Source of the DNA: Priapulus caudatus
Taxonomy: Eukaryota > Priapulida > Priapulimorpha > Priapulimorphida > Priapulidae
Assembly (NCBI RefSeq): GCF_000485595.1
Contig: NW_014577248.1
Span: 342,979 to 388,645 of the forward strand
Reading direction: 5' to 3'
DNA: 45,667 nt
Shown: in pieces, positions 1 through 24,700 of the stretch
Layout of the letters: each line of letters starts with the position of its first letter
How positions within the stretch are numbered: the stretch's first letter is position 1
Translations under genes and position numbers: made by a program
The notes under the pieces: model-generated
Databases searched by the model: none
Seen by the model: only the letters and a program-made list of their open reading frames with translations
Told to the model about the DNA's origin: nothing

Positions 1-13761
<13,761 letters not shown>

Positions 13762-15057
13762 TGTTTAACTTACACCACAAAGCAAGGATGTGAATGGAGA
13801 GAAGTGATCACATTTTTATTATGCAAATGGCCTTTTAGTTTTTAGCTGGTTTGTAATCGTTGTGATTATCAGCACTGGTTATTAATCTTCGATTAATATT
13901 TTATAGGTGAATAGCTATTAAGATAAATATTTGGTTGAGGGAATCCATGACTATGAGTATGTATTAGAAAGCAAATGATCACAGTATGCATTCACTTAGT
14001 ATCATAGCACATCAATCACATTTATCAAATGGATATTTATGGATAGTTAAGTCTTTCATCTACCAAGGTATTTTTAATTAAGAACACTTACCATCCATTA
14101 TGTACGTTGCTTCCAATAATCAACTTGTAAGAGATGGTAATGTTATTGAACCACAGTGCAATCCACCTGCCTTTTGTAATTATAATCTAATCTGGTAATA
14201 ACCAAGATAGAAGCTTCTCATTTTAAAACAAGACAGATGGTTACTATAACGTCTTAATTTTGATTAGACACATTATTTCTACCTTGTGTTTGTCTGCTTT
14301 CCCTTAGCTCGATTAGGCACATTAGCCACTAAGACAACAAAAAAACATTTGACTTTTATATCATGATACTGCTAGACCTCACTTGTGTTTTCTAATTTTT
14401 TCCATATATGGTGTTGGTGAGACAACTGTATAGGGCAGGTGGCATTTGTGCACTAAATTGTTTTTAATTCTGATTGCAGAAATAACTTACTGGGCTGTTT
14501 CTGCATAAGTAGTTTATTGCTATTTTTAATCATGTATAATATCCTATGGAGGTGGCCTACATCATTTATTTCTTGGCACTAACTGGACGTGATGCGGCAC
14601 ATGGATTGACACTTTGTGTCTTCCAATCACAGCCTCCGCCGCACCCGTGTTTTTATAAGTTGAAAGGTAGGACCCATTACAGCACCAAATCGCCGATCTC
14701 AGGAACTATAGGGCATTCTGCTGGGCTAGAACGGTTTTCTACGATAGAGTTTGGCACAAATACGAAAATAACACGCTGTTTAGCGCACTGTGCTACGTCC
14801 TTCTGTTGCATTTTCGCATCTCCGTAATCAGAATAAGCCCCGCCTTCTTCGTTGATGGGCATGAATTGGGCGTCACCAACGTCACCAGTTTCTGTACCGA
14901 CTGTCTTTCGCCGGCCTGTTTACTTTTCGTAAATAATGAAATGCCCGGCCGATCCATTTCGCATCAAAGTGGAAAAATTCGACATTTTTACCCGCTTTCG
15001 GAAGTGAACGAGTGCGTCATTCATTGAACATTGAAGTTTTTCTTAAAATTAAATAAT

Positions 15058-15190
15058 TCCAAAAATCCCTAACCGCGCTACTCGATTGTTTTAGCAATGA
15101 ACGTAGCTGTGTTTGTGACGTCTTTCCCGCGCGCTTTATGCTTGGCTTAGCGGGCCTCGAAATGGATATCGGAGGCAGGCACCTCGCAAC
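15058..15190. repeat. Dispersed repeat core (copy 2)
   Basis: Redundant counterpart of 8754-8890, with the same GTGACGTC, CCGCGCGC, TTGGCTTAGCGGGCCTCG landmarks shared with the foldback element at 24661-25070. Confidence 0.6.
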
Positions 15191-17712
15191 ACGCGTGTTT
15201 GTTTACATATAGCTTTGTGACATGAGGATGGGCGGTGTTGGGGAGTTCTGCGATGATAACCTCAGAATTTTTCAGAATTTTTTAAGGTGCATGGAACATT
15301 TTACCAATTTAGTGGTGGCAGTTAGTCACCGATACGTCCCAGTAAGTACTAACCGTATATGTTTCACATACGTTCACCTATTTTGCACACAGGCGGTCAA
15401 TCATTGTGAAAAATTTTGTGAATATTTATTTTTATTGAGACGTTCCAAGTGCCTGTGCTTTCAACGGTCTTGTACGTCAATGCACATGCATCAAGAGCCA
15501 CAAACTCGACAGAATTTCATCTCTGTTATTGTTTACGCCTGAAAGCGTGATTGATCAGGGAGGGGGTGCATGTAAGAGGGAGACATTTTCTTTGTAGTTC
15601 CGAAAAACACAATTCCACTTGACAATTTAATTCATGGGCCATTTCAATTGGAAGCTCTGCATAATGGACCCCCAACAAGCCCTTTGACATACTAGTCAAG
15701 AAATTCAATGGTGTATATATGTGACCCGCTTCAGCAAAACCAGGATTAAGTAGGAAATTCTACAAATTGAGTTATGTGCATATCTGAATAGATCATTTAA
15801 TTACCTTTAAAATTATATATAATATTTGGCTATGTCTAAAGAATTGACCGATCTACAGCAATTTGAAGATCGGAAACCGACTTATTCCGGAATATGCAGC
15901 TTTTGAGATAAAGCGTTCCCCTTAAAAAAATATTTTTTATTTTTTTATTTTTTTAAATTAAAAATGACCATAATAATCTAGAGATATCTGAACCTATATA
16001 TCCGGATTAAATATGCACTTAGGAACTTATTTTTGTAAAAATCTCATTTTTGTAAAAATCTCATTTTTGTCCAGGTAGGCCATTTTCAGCATTGACATGT
16101 GTGCGTGCTCATTACTCAAAACAATAACTTGCGACTTAGTCCGTATTATGCTGGAGCGGGTCACATATTGCTCTTATTTAGCCGCCAATAGTTCTTATTT
16201 AGAACAAAGTCTTCATTGTTATAGATCTTCTAAAACTACAGACCATCCGCTGAACGCTGTGGAGACGTGCACCAGCCCTCGAATTTGGCGCACGTCTCCA
16301 CTGCAGACAGCGCTTAATACTTGAACATCCCCGCGGTCGCGTGCGCATATCCCGCGGAACTGCGCATCTCATCCGCGCGCAGCGCTCAGGATCAACAGCA
16401 AAGCTGTGCCACGCAATCTTGTATCATGTCTCTCTGGTTTTAAATGTTGTTTGATATCAATTGTTAATAAGCTTGGGTGTAAAAGCGGTTATTTTCAAGT
16501 TCCCAGTTAATTCTGATAGTTGCTTTCAGTGTAATAGATATTTTATGACTGAAGTCTGCCATATTTTAGCTGTAATCCACTAACAATACGTGGAGATCTA
16601 TCGGTTAACTAACGAAACAAGTAAAACGTGTAAATGTTTGACTGTGCTGCAATATTGCAAATATTTACTGCCATTAATCATAGCCATACAGTAATTATAT
16701 GGGCAACCCAGGATCAGGTTGTGACAAACTGCAGTATTATCCCTGGTCCTCCTGTAAGGAAATCCTGCATGTATTGTCTATCACTCGTATGCTGCAGAGT
16801 TAAAGTTTATCTTAATTATTTATACAAAGAGATGAAATTATTTTGATGTTATGTGCAATGATAGTACCAAATTATGAATGTACGTACATTTGTGTAATGT
16901 CATGGGTTAGCATGACTGTGTGTGTATGTCTGTACTGCCATGGTGATGTAGGCTTTAACTGAATCGGACACTATTGTGGATAGTGGATAGAGGTGTGTTC
17001 ACGTTGCACAAGGAAAATGAGATTGAAAATGAGTCATTTGCAAGTATTTTGGCATATTGCAGTCTGGTACACCATTATCCAGTGTGCGATTGGTACAAAT
17101 TTGTATAAAGGCCACTTGCCATTCATTAAAAGAGATCACCCCGGAGGCTGCAATAATTTATATAAGTACACAGGTGCCAAATATTGTGTTTCCCACATTA
17201 TAATGCTGCGTCAGTGTGAGTGACTTGCCAGTTATTGATAGCTTGTGATAGTTTGCATGCTCTCAGGTTTGCTGCACCATGTCACTGGTTGGCATCTATG
17301 CTAAAGCTCTCGTATAGATTGTGCAGGCTCGTGATGTGCTTCCTTCCTACGCCATATAGTGTGCGATTATATTTTTATTAAAAAGGGATTTGTGGTTGGA
17401 ATATTTTTGCAAGGGTGTATTGAAATTTTATAATCTGTTAAACTGTTTAACCCAGAGGTTTTTACAGTGATGAGTTTCAAATCGTGCTGCTGCCTAACGC
17501 ACTGTCCTTTCTTTTGATTATTCTTTGTGTTTATGCAAATTTTATATTTGCCTTGTGAAGGTCACTACCACAAAAGGTATTTTAAACGTATGTCGTGTAT
17601 GAGTCATGCTTGAGATACCATTCTATATTAAAGCAAAGCGCCTATATTGATATCGATATTGATCTGTATTGATATTGATATTGAGATCAATATAGGCTCT
17701 TTAATTAAAGCA

Positions 17713-17750
17713 GGAGTAAGATAATATAGGATCCTATATTATCTTACTCC
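17713..17750. repeat. Perfect 38-bp palindrome upstream of BRD9
   Basis: GGAGTAAGATAATATAG, GATC, CTATATTATCTTACTCC reads identically on both strands. Outside it, CCTATATTGAT (17641) pairs with ATCAATATAGG (17686-17696) as a neighbouring inverted pair. The first block copy has the same site degraded by indels (about 11457-11503). Confidence 0.9.
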
Positions 17751-18295
17751 TTATTAAAGTGAGTAGATATAAGTGAACAATAAATATTACAGAATAATAT
17801 TGTTGTGTACATATTTTCTCTGCATTGTTCTTCACCGCTAGGCATTATTGATTGTTTATTGTTATTGTTGATTGATTATTGCTTATATTTTCTCACTACC
17901 CTGTAATAGAATAGTTGGAAAGTAATAGCACTTTCAACTGGGACCTCAATTTTAGACATATTATTATACGTGATCGGTATCATGGGTCCAAAAATATCTT
18001 GGCCAACACGAACAGATTGCGGAGTAAAAATCTCAGCCACCACAAACAGATTGTGAGTCCAGAAATTTCGTAGCCTCAACTGTTGAGGAAAAGCATGTAC
18101 ATTGTACATAATAATTATTTAAAAATCAAATCATTAAAATCCTTAGCAAGGAAATAAATATAATTTATTAATAAATAAGGTGTTATGATTTTATGATTTT
18201 ATAATATGGTACGGTATACCACGTACGTACACACATATAAGATAAAAAAAATAATTACGTGATTAATAATTTTAATTCTACTCTGTTACTTAGAT

Positions 18296-18333
18296 CATAG
18301 ATATATACAACACATATGTTGTATATATCTATG
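18296..18333. repeat. Hairpin with 17-bp arms and 4-bp loop
   Basis: CATAGATATATACAACA pairs with TGTTGTATATATCTATG around the loop CATA. It is found in both block copies (also near 12052-12088), so it is not a random read error. It lies 370 bp upstream of the BRD start codon. Confidence 0.88.
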
Positions 18334-18420
18334 CTTAGATAGCCCGAAATGACATAAGCCATAATAAGGAACATTCCGAATTAAAATAAATTAAAAAATC
18401 AAACGTAAAATTAGACTGGT

Positions 18421-18478
18421 ACCATCCCTTCTCACAAGCTCGATATAGGGCTATATCGAGCTTGCGAGAAGGGATGGT
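18421..18478. repeat. Hairpin with 28-bp arms, 225 bp upstream of the BRD9 start
   Basis: ACCATCCCTTCTC.CAAGCTC and GATATAG form the left arm, with a 2-bp loop (GG) and a right arm that is its reverse complement except for one base. The first block copy carries it at about 12180-12235. It may be a small MITE or a cruciform-forming promoter-proximal element. Confidence 0.88.
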
Positions 18479-18703
18479 ACTGGTCTAACGGAAAATAACC
18501 TGCATCGTGTCTTCTCGGCTTAATCTAGAGCGATACTTCCCGATACCTACTCGGCAATTGTGGTGCCACCTTGCAGATGAAAGGTGAAATAAACTAAGAT
18601 TTCGGCTTTGTTAGTTTGTTTTCTCCGGCGAAACGTAAAATACCACAACAAAAGTGTTAAAAACCATTATCGCTTGTAGCAAATAGCTTACTTGAGACCA
18701 ATT

Positions 18704-18776
18704 ATGGGTAGCAAAAAGCATAAAAAACACCATAGAGGCGAGAAACGGCCCAGATCACTAGAAAGATCATCGGAAG
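18704..18776 (+). CDS. BRD9: BRD9 exon 1
   Basis: Reads MGSKKHKKHHRGEKRPRS and ends in phase 1 at GAAG|GTATGT. The extreme N-terminus MG-KKHKKH is the conserved start of BRD7 and BRD9. A broken copy is at 12464-12505. Confidence 0.88.
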
Positions 18777-21700
18777 GTATGTGGCACTGGTACAGTGGTA
18801 AATTCACTCTAGTCTCTAGTCTCTAGTAAATTAGCCAGTGGCTGGAGGCTTACGCCAGCGTATCTAGATAGGAACGCATCCATTTTGTGAATAGCATCTT
18901 TATTCAATGATGGTACTTGATACAGATTACAAATGATGGGACTCAATCTGAAACAATGGACAAGAGAGTTACACTGTGGTGTATTATTGTCTATCTCCCC
19001 CAAGTCTTTGGGATGTTCGTATTTAGAGAAAGGTGCCAATGACTGACTGATTAAAAGTAACACATGAAACGAAAGCATAAATCTTCAGAGTGATGTCTTT
19101 ACATACTTATGGTGAATAACTCAATGATTGATTAAGAGCACTTGTCCATGCGAAATTAACGTTAAGAATTAACAAGTAAAGTTTATGATGCCACAAGTTA
19201 ATAAGTTAATGATGTCACAAATACAACACTATTTTGTCATATCATAATCGCCCGATGTCTGCCAGGCAGGTTGTTGCCTGACGCGTGTCGCGGTTCTGGT
19301 CGGTGCAGGATCGTCCGGCAGCGTCACTGTGTCCGGCTGTGGACTGGGCTTCGTGGGTGATGCCCGAGGAGACAGTTGCTGGTTGCGATGTGGACCCCCA
19401 GGCGATTGTCGAGGTCTAGCGGGTGTAATGATTGTCTCATCGGAAGTCGGTCGAGACTGCTGATGGGCATCCGGGGACCGGGCCTGGTCGTTTGGATGGT
19501 GGTGACCGATGACGCTCCGGACTCGTGGGGTAGCGGGTTCCGGGTGGGTACGATGGTGGTTGGTGATGACTCTGAGGTGGCACTGCCCTCCATGTTCACA
19601 TGCGCCTATGGAGGTTTCCCATGGCTTTGACCTGGCCATCTAGATGCATACTTGCTGATGTCATCAATGATACTGGTACGTGGCAGGTGCGGGTGTACCG
19701 GTGTATACATCCGCAGGAACTTCTATTGCGGACTGTAACTCGTCCTGACCGTCGACACGGACCACGTACTGGCTCATGTTGGCGGACCTCTATCACCTGC
19801 TTCCAGTTTTATCCATCTTAGTGGGCTAGGGCAGTTTGGTTCTGGATCCTGACGTGGTGCCAACTACAAGGGGTGGGAGTCGCTTTGTGTGTTCCATCCA
19901 ACGTTCAGCAGCCCTCATATGTCGGTTCTCAATCGCTTCCTCCCTCGCGCCCAATGTCTCTTTCCATGTGCTATGTGGCAGGTAACGACCGCGGAGACAG
20001 CGGATGAAGTCCTTGATAGCTCTGCCAAAAACGCACATCGCAGGGGAGAGTTTGGTGTCTTTGTCAGGGCAATTTCGGTACATGCAGCATTGCACGTTGG
20101 AGTTGTCTGTGTCAAGTTCACCCGTATGGTCCTGTGTTGTCAGTTATAGATCGTTTGACAGTTTCACTCCGACTCTGCACGACAGTTGCTGTGGGGAAGG
20201 CAACAGACGATAAGCGTGAGTGATGAAACCCAGTTCTTCATGAACTCGCGGGTTGCGGCCCAGCAGTAAATTCAGGGCCACCGTCAGATGCGAGTTCGTC
20301 GGGTATGCCAATAGGTGTACGAGCGAATGCTCTGCGGAGGCTGCTCAACTAGACCCAGTGGAACCACATGAGGCCTTTTCACGATAGGCCATTGGAGTAA
20401 TCTGTCCACGATTGCCAGGTAGTTGGTGCCTTTGTAGTGGAAATAATCAGCACATACACATTGGATATGGGTATACGGCGTTGTTGTGGGTGTCGGGCGG
20501 TGCGCTAGCTGTGAAGTGCCATTCGGTTGCAATGGGTGCAGCTACTTCTGACGGCAGCGAGTTGCGCGTGAGTAATTCCAGGCCAGAACACGGATATTTC
20601 TGCTCTTGCAATCATCGTTGACGCTGCTCTGGTGTGCGGCATGAAGGGCCGTCAAACAGTCATGTCTGAGTGACGGTGGATCACGACTCTGTCTTGTAGA
20701 TATTGACGCCATCTACTGTGTAAAGATGATCCCCGGAACTGATTGATATTCCTGCAGTGGCGTGGGCAACTCATGGCGGAACTCTGGCATGCCTGTTTCG
20801 ATCAAGTCGACCAGCTTGTTCGTATTAACGTCACTACATGTGCTGTGCGGACCTTGTCCACCGTGATAGTTTGTAGCGAGGATCAGTGATGAAGTGCGGC
20901 GAAGGTGGACGATGTCTTCCATCTTTGTCCTGGGGGTCGTCTCTGCAGCGAATACCGGAGATGAAGTTGCGGTATACATCCCGCTGTTGTGTACAGATCT
21001 GGTGGGTGGTGCTGCTCTGTGGAACGTGCCTGATTGGCAGCGATGTCATCTTCGAGTTGCATTTTGGCGACGAGGTCGCCAGTCGGGTGGCGGGAGACAT
21101 GTCTGCGGCTCGATGCTTCACGCCAGGTACATGGGTCATGCCGAAATCTATATCTGACGTCTTTTCCTTCAGGTTTCTGAGACGTGGCGTTTGATATGTC
21201 ATCGAGTGATCTGTCGCCAAATAACTTGAGAAGTGGTTCTGTGGTCGCCCCCGAAATTATGAGATCCTTGCATCAAGCACGAAGTACCGAGCCTTGTCCA
21301 AGTGCGTCGGCAAGGGCAAGGGCTTCGCCTTCTACTGGAGATTAGCGTGATTCGGCGGGGTCGGGTGAAGCGACTGCCTACCAGTGTTATTCTCCATCCA
21401 GTAGTGACAACAAACAATTCTGTCTTAGCCGGAGGTGCAGTGCTTCTGGAAAAGCCAGAATCCGATTCCGACTTTAGACAGTCTGTGGCAAGGCAGGTTG
21501 GCTTTGATTTGTCGAGATTCGTACGCCCTCTTCTATCGTGCTCACTATCGCCAGCTTTGATTCTTCAAGTAATTCTGTCAGGTGAGCATCCCAGTGGAAT
21601 GCTTTTCCAGGCTTGAGAACTCGCGGAATGGAGCGCATCCGTTCTGTCATGCTGAAGGCGTATGACACCTGCGTTGACGAGTCCGAACCAAAGGCGGATG

Positions 21701-24700
21701 TCGCGTGATGTTCCTGTGGTTTTGGAAAGTCCATGATCGCTTGCAGGAATTGCTTGCAAGGCCTCACGCTGGTCTGGTGTAATCTCGAACCCGGCAAATT
21801 AACGGGAGTGGCCTGGCCGAATACAAATTTCTCAGGGTGAGGTGTATCCCGTTCCTGCCGCAGATATCTAACCAGTTACATGCCTGGTAGAAACTTTCCT
21901 CCAGGTTGTCGGCCAGAGTAGTGTGTCGTCCGATACATTTGGCTTTTGTTGGGGACATCGCAGACAATCTCGTCAAATCTTCTGGAGTAGCCAGTCGCCG
22001 TGATGCCCAATGCTAGCCCCTGATCGGGTGTGCGGGGGTAATAAACGTCATCTTACCCAATAGGTGCGTGATGAAGGTGGTAAGGCTGCTGTATCTTCTT
22101 TCCCGGGGTGGTACACTGTGGTAGCCGTTCCACGTCGTCGAAACCAGTTATTTACCGTCCATGTGGGACGACAGCGCTTGGGGCAATGGTAGACTGTGTG
22201 TGCTGGGGTTTTCACGTGTTGCATGCGTGTTAAGTGGTTGGCATGCGTCAACTGTCCGTTCTCGCTTTGCCGTTTTTCTTACGCACAGCAACGAGCATGC
22301 GGTGGCAACCATGCACCGGTTCACCTACTGAGTACTTGTTCCAGTAGGGCCACCCGTACTCTCTGTCTATAATCAGCTTTAAACATCGTCTCGCCAAATG
22401 GATGCGGCTACAGGCAGCGGAGAATGTACTGCTACGGGTTCGGCATCTGGGTCACCATTAGATGTAGCGGGGGGCCTTCCATCATCGGCAGTGGTTGGTG
22501 TTCGCACGTGTTGAATGTGCTCGATTTGTAACGATCAAGGAGGTATTGTCTCAGCTCCTCTCGATTGTCTTCAGTCGCTGGAAATGGTAGACTCGACGGT
22601 GGTGGGGGCGGCAGCTGGCGTCGAGGACATTCAACACTCGGTCGCGAGCCCGCGCTGTCATTTTCGTCACGAGCTAGGTGGTCATCACTACCAGAATGTG
22701 CCGCCTGATCGTTGCTGGTTTCACCTACGGTTGGGAATGTGTCTCTGATCATGCCTAGGCGAATGCAAGCTTCTCTGCTGATAAAGAGTTTGTCTGAGTT
22801 ATCAGCTGATGTACGTAACTTGGCGTGTCTCAAGCGTATTGCCAGATGTGTCCTTGCCAGAAAAACGTAGGCATTGCTCGCACCCAAGATGTTGATGCTT
22901 TGTCGTTGGCTGCATTCATCCGCAATGTCACTGGGATGAGGTCGGCCTTACCTAGAGCGAGCCGCGGGGATTGACGACCTTGAGACTCGCCAGGCAACTT
23001 TGGCAACCAGTGTCAGCACATGTGAAGGGATGACGATGACCTGGGTGTGGATGTGAGCGTAAGACCAAGACGTTTGTAGTCTTCAGGGTGTGCACCCACT
23101 GTGAGGTTAACAAACGGCTGAGGTTTGGACTTGCGCTTTATCCAAGCGTCTGATAGTTGGTTGTAAAGGTGGTGGTCGAGAGTTATATTTCACCGTTGCG
23201 TCGAGCAGAGAGTAGTGATTGAGGCACAAGTGGTCGAACACCGCACCTTGGTTCATCAAATGACTTTGCCAATCGTCTTGTACTTAGCCTGTTCCTGCCT
23301 CCTGGCACATGCTGTAACAGTGGTGGTTTTTGTCACAGCGTTGGCATGTGTGGCCATACGCAGGGCATTCCTTCTGTCTAACCTTGGCGAGAGTTTACGA
23401 CTCCGTGGCCTTTCTTTACACGGCAGTATGAGCACAATTTCCTGACTTGTCAATATTCGTATTGTCATACCTACTGCGATCTTTTAGAGAGTCGTTTATG
23501 CCACGTTTGTAAGAGCTGCTGACTGCTTCGGCACCATTAGTGTGTGGGTCGATGAGACGGAGGCGGAGCGTTTGCCCGATTCTTTCGCCTTAGATAGGAA
23601 CGCATCCATTTTGTGAATCAGTCTTTATTCAATGATGGTGTCTTGATACAGATTACAAATGATGGGACTCATCTAAACAATGGACAAAGAGAGTTATACA
23701 CTGTGGTGTATTTTGTCTAGTATTCTTAATGTCTCGAGGCTAGGGTACGCCAGTCCATTCGCTTCATACTTAACGAGACAAAGATGGCGGCGGTCGCGCC
23801 AGATTTCAAAATACGCCTTGGAGGAATAAATTCACAATTTGAGAGTTTAGATGAGCAAGAAACCCTAACCCTAACGCCTAAACCTAACCTAACCATAACC
23901 CTAAAACCTAACCCTAACCCTAATCTAACCCTAACCCTAACCCTAACGTAACAAGCAGGCTTAACGACCGCGGCTGGCGTACCTCGCACGCCCGCAGGTA
24001 AATTACGCTTCAAGCGGTCGTTGTCACCACAGGCACTTGAAGCATATCAACTGTAAGCGCAGCGGCGCCGCCCATTGCGCAAACACTAATACATATATAA
24101 TGAGCTCACATATATGTGTTAGTGTACGCGCAATGGCGGCGCCGTATGTTTACAGTTGATAATGCTTCAAGTGCCTGTGGTTGTCACCACTGGCACTGCA
24201 GCAAGAAACCAGTCCGCCTGCAGCCTACAGCACACACACGGCCGATTGTCTATATATACATTGTCTATATATAACAGATGTTATATATAGACAATGGCCG
24301 ATGTGGTGTGCTGTAGCTGCAGCGGACTGGTTTCTTGCTGCCAGTGGTTGTCACAGGCACTTGACTTGGAACGTCTCAATAAAAAAAATTAATGGTAAAT
24401 AAACACGAAATGTACCAGTCTTAATGTTTCTCTACTCTATTTCGCCTATAATCACCTGTAAATGCGCGTCAAATGTCCATCTGCAACACACAAGTACCAC
24501 CGCAACGCCCGCCCTGTGCTGCGTGCAGAAACAACATGAATAATGAGAGCAGGTAGGAAAGCGTGATCGCGAAATTCGCGACGACTCGCTTCATTTCACA
24601 CGATATACAGAACGAAAACACACTCCAACACGCTCCCATCTTGGTATCTATGTGTACATAAATGTTCACTTTATCGAATTATAACTCTGGTCTTTGTCCT

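Larger units (their letters stand above)
13762..18703. other. GALE-BRD9 intergenic spacer, non-coding
   Basis: About 4.9 kb between the GALE stop and the BRD start. I see no exon with a recognisable domain on either strand. It holds the dispersed GC-rich core (15058-15190), several strong palindromes near the BRD end, and A/T-rich DNA. The GALE polyadenylation signal is not certain: AATAAA occurs at 8151-8156 in the first copy, 770 bp after the stop, but the second copy lacks one A there. Confidence 0.6.
18861..23722 (-). mobile_element. Degenerate Ty3/Gypsy LTR retrotransposon, antisense in BRD9 intron 1
   Basis: Read from right to left: a partial 5' LTR, nucleocapsid-like zinc knuckles, retropepsin, reverse transcriptase, RNase H and integrase, then the 3' LTR. 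This pol order is typical of Ty3/Gypsy (Metaviridae-like) elements, and the fragments resemble the K02A2.6-like group common in aquatic invertebrates. Every domain is interrupted by frameshifts or stops, and most of gag is missing. Part of the indel load may be sequencing error, but the truncated 5' LTR and missing gag are structural. It is not part of the BRD gene, which is on the opposite strand. Confidence 0.9.

Noticed and set aside
19376-20621. Plus-strand ORFs across the retrotransposon
   Set aside because: Shadows of the minus-strand integrase and RNase H coding sequence.
23861-23947. Chromosome end
   Set aside because: The CCCTAA tract is short and degenerate, and the BRD9 gene continues on both sides of it.
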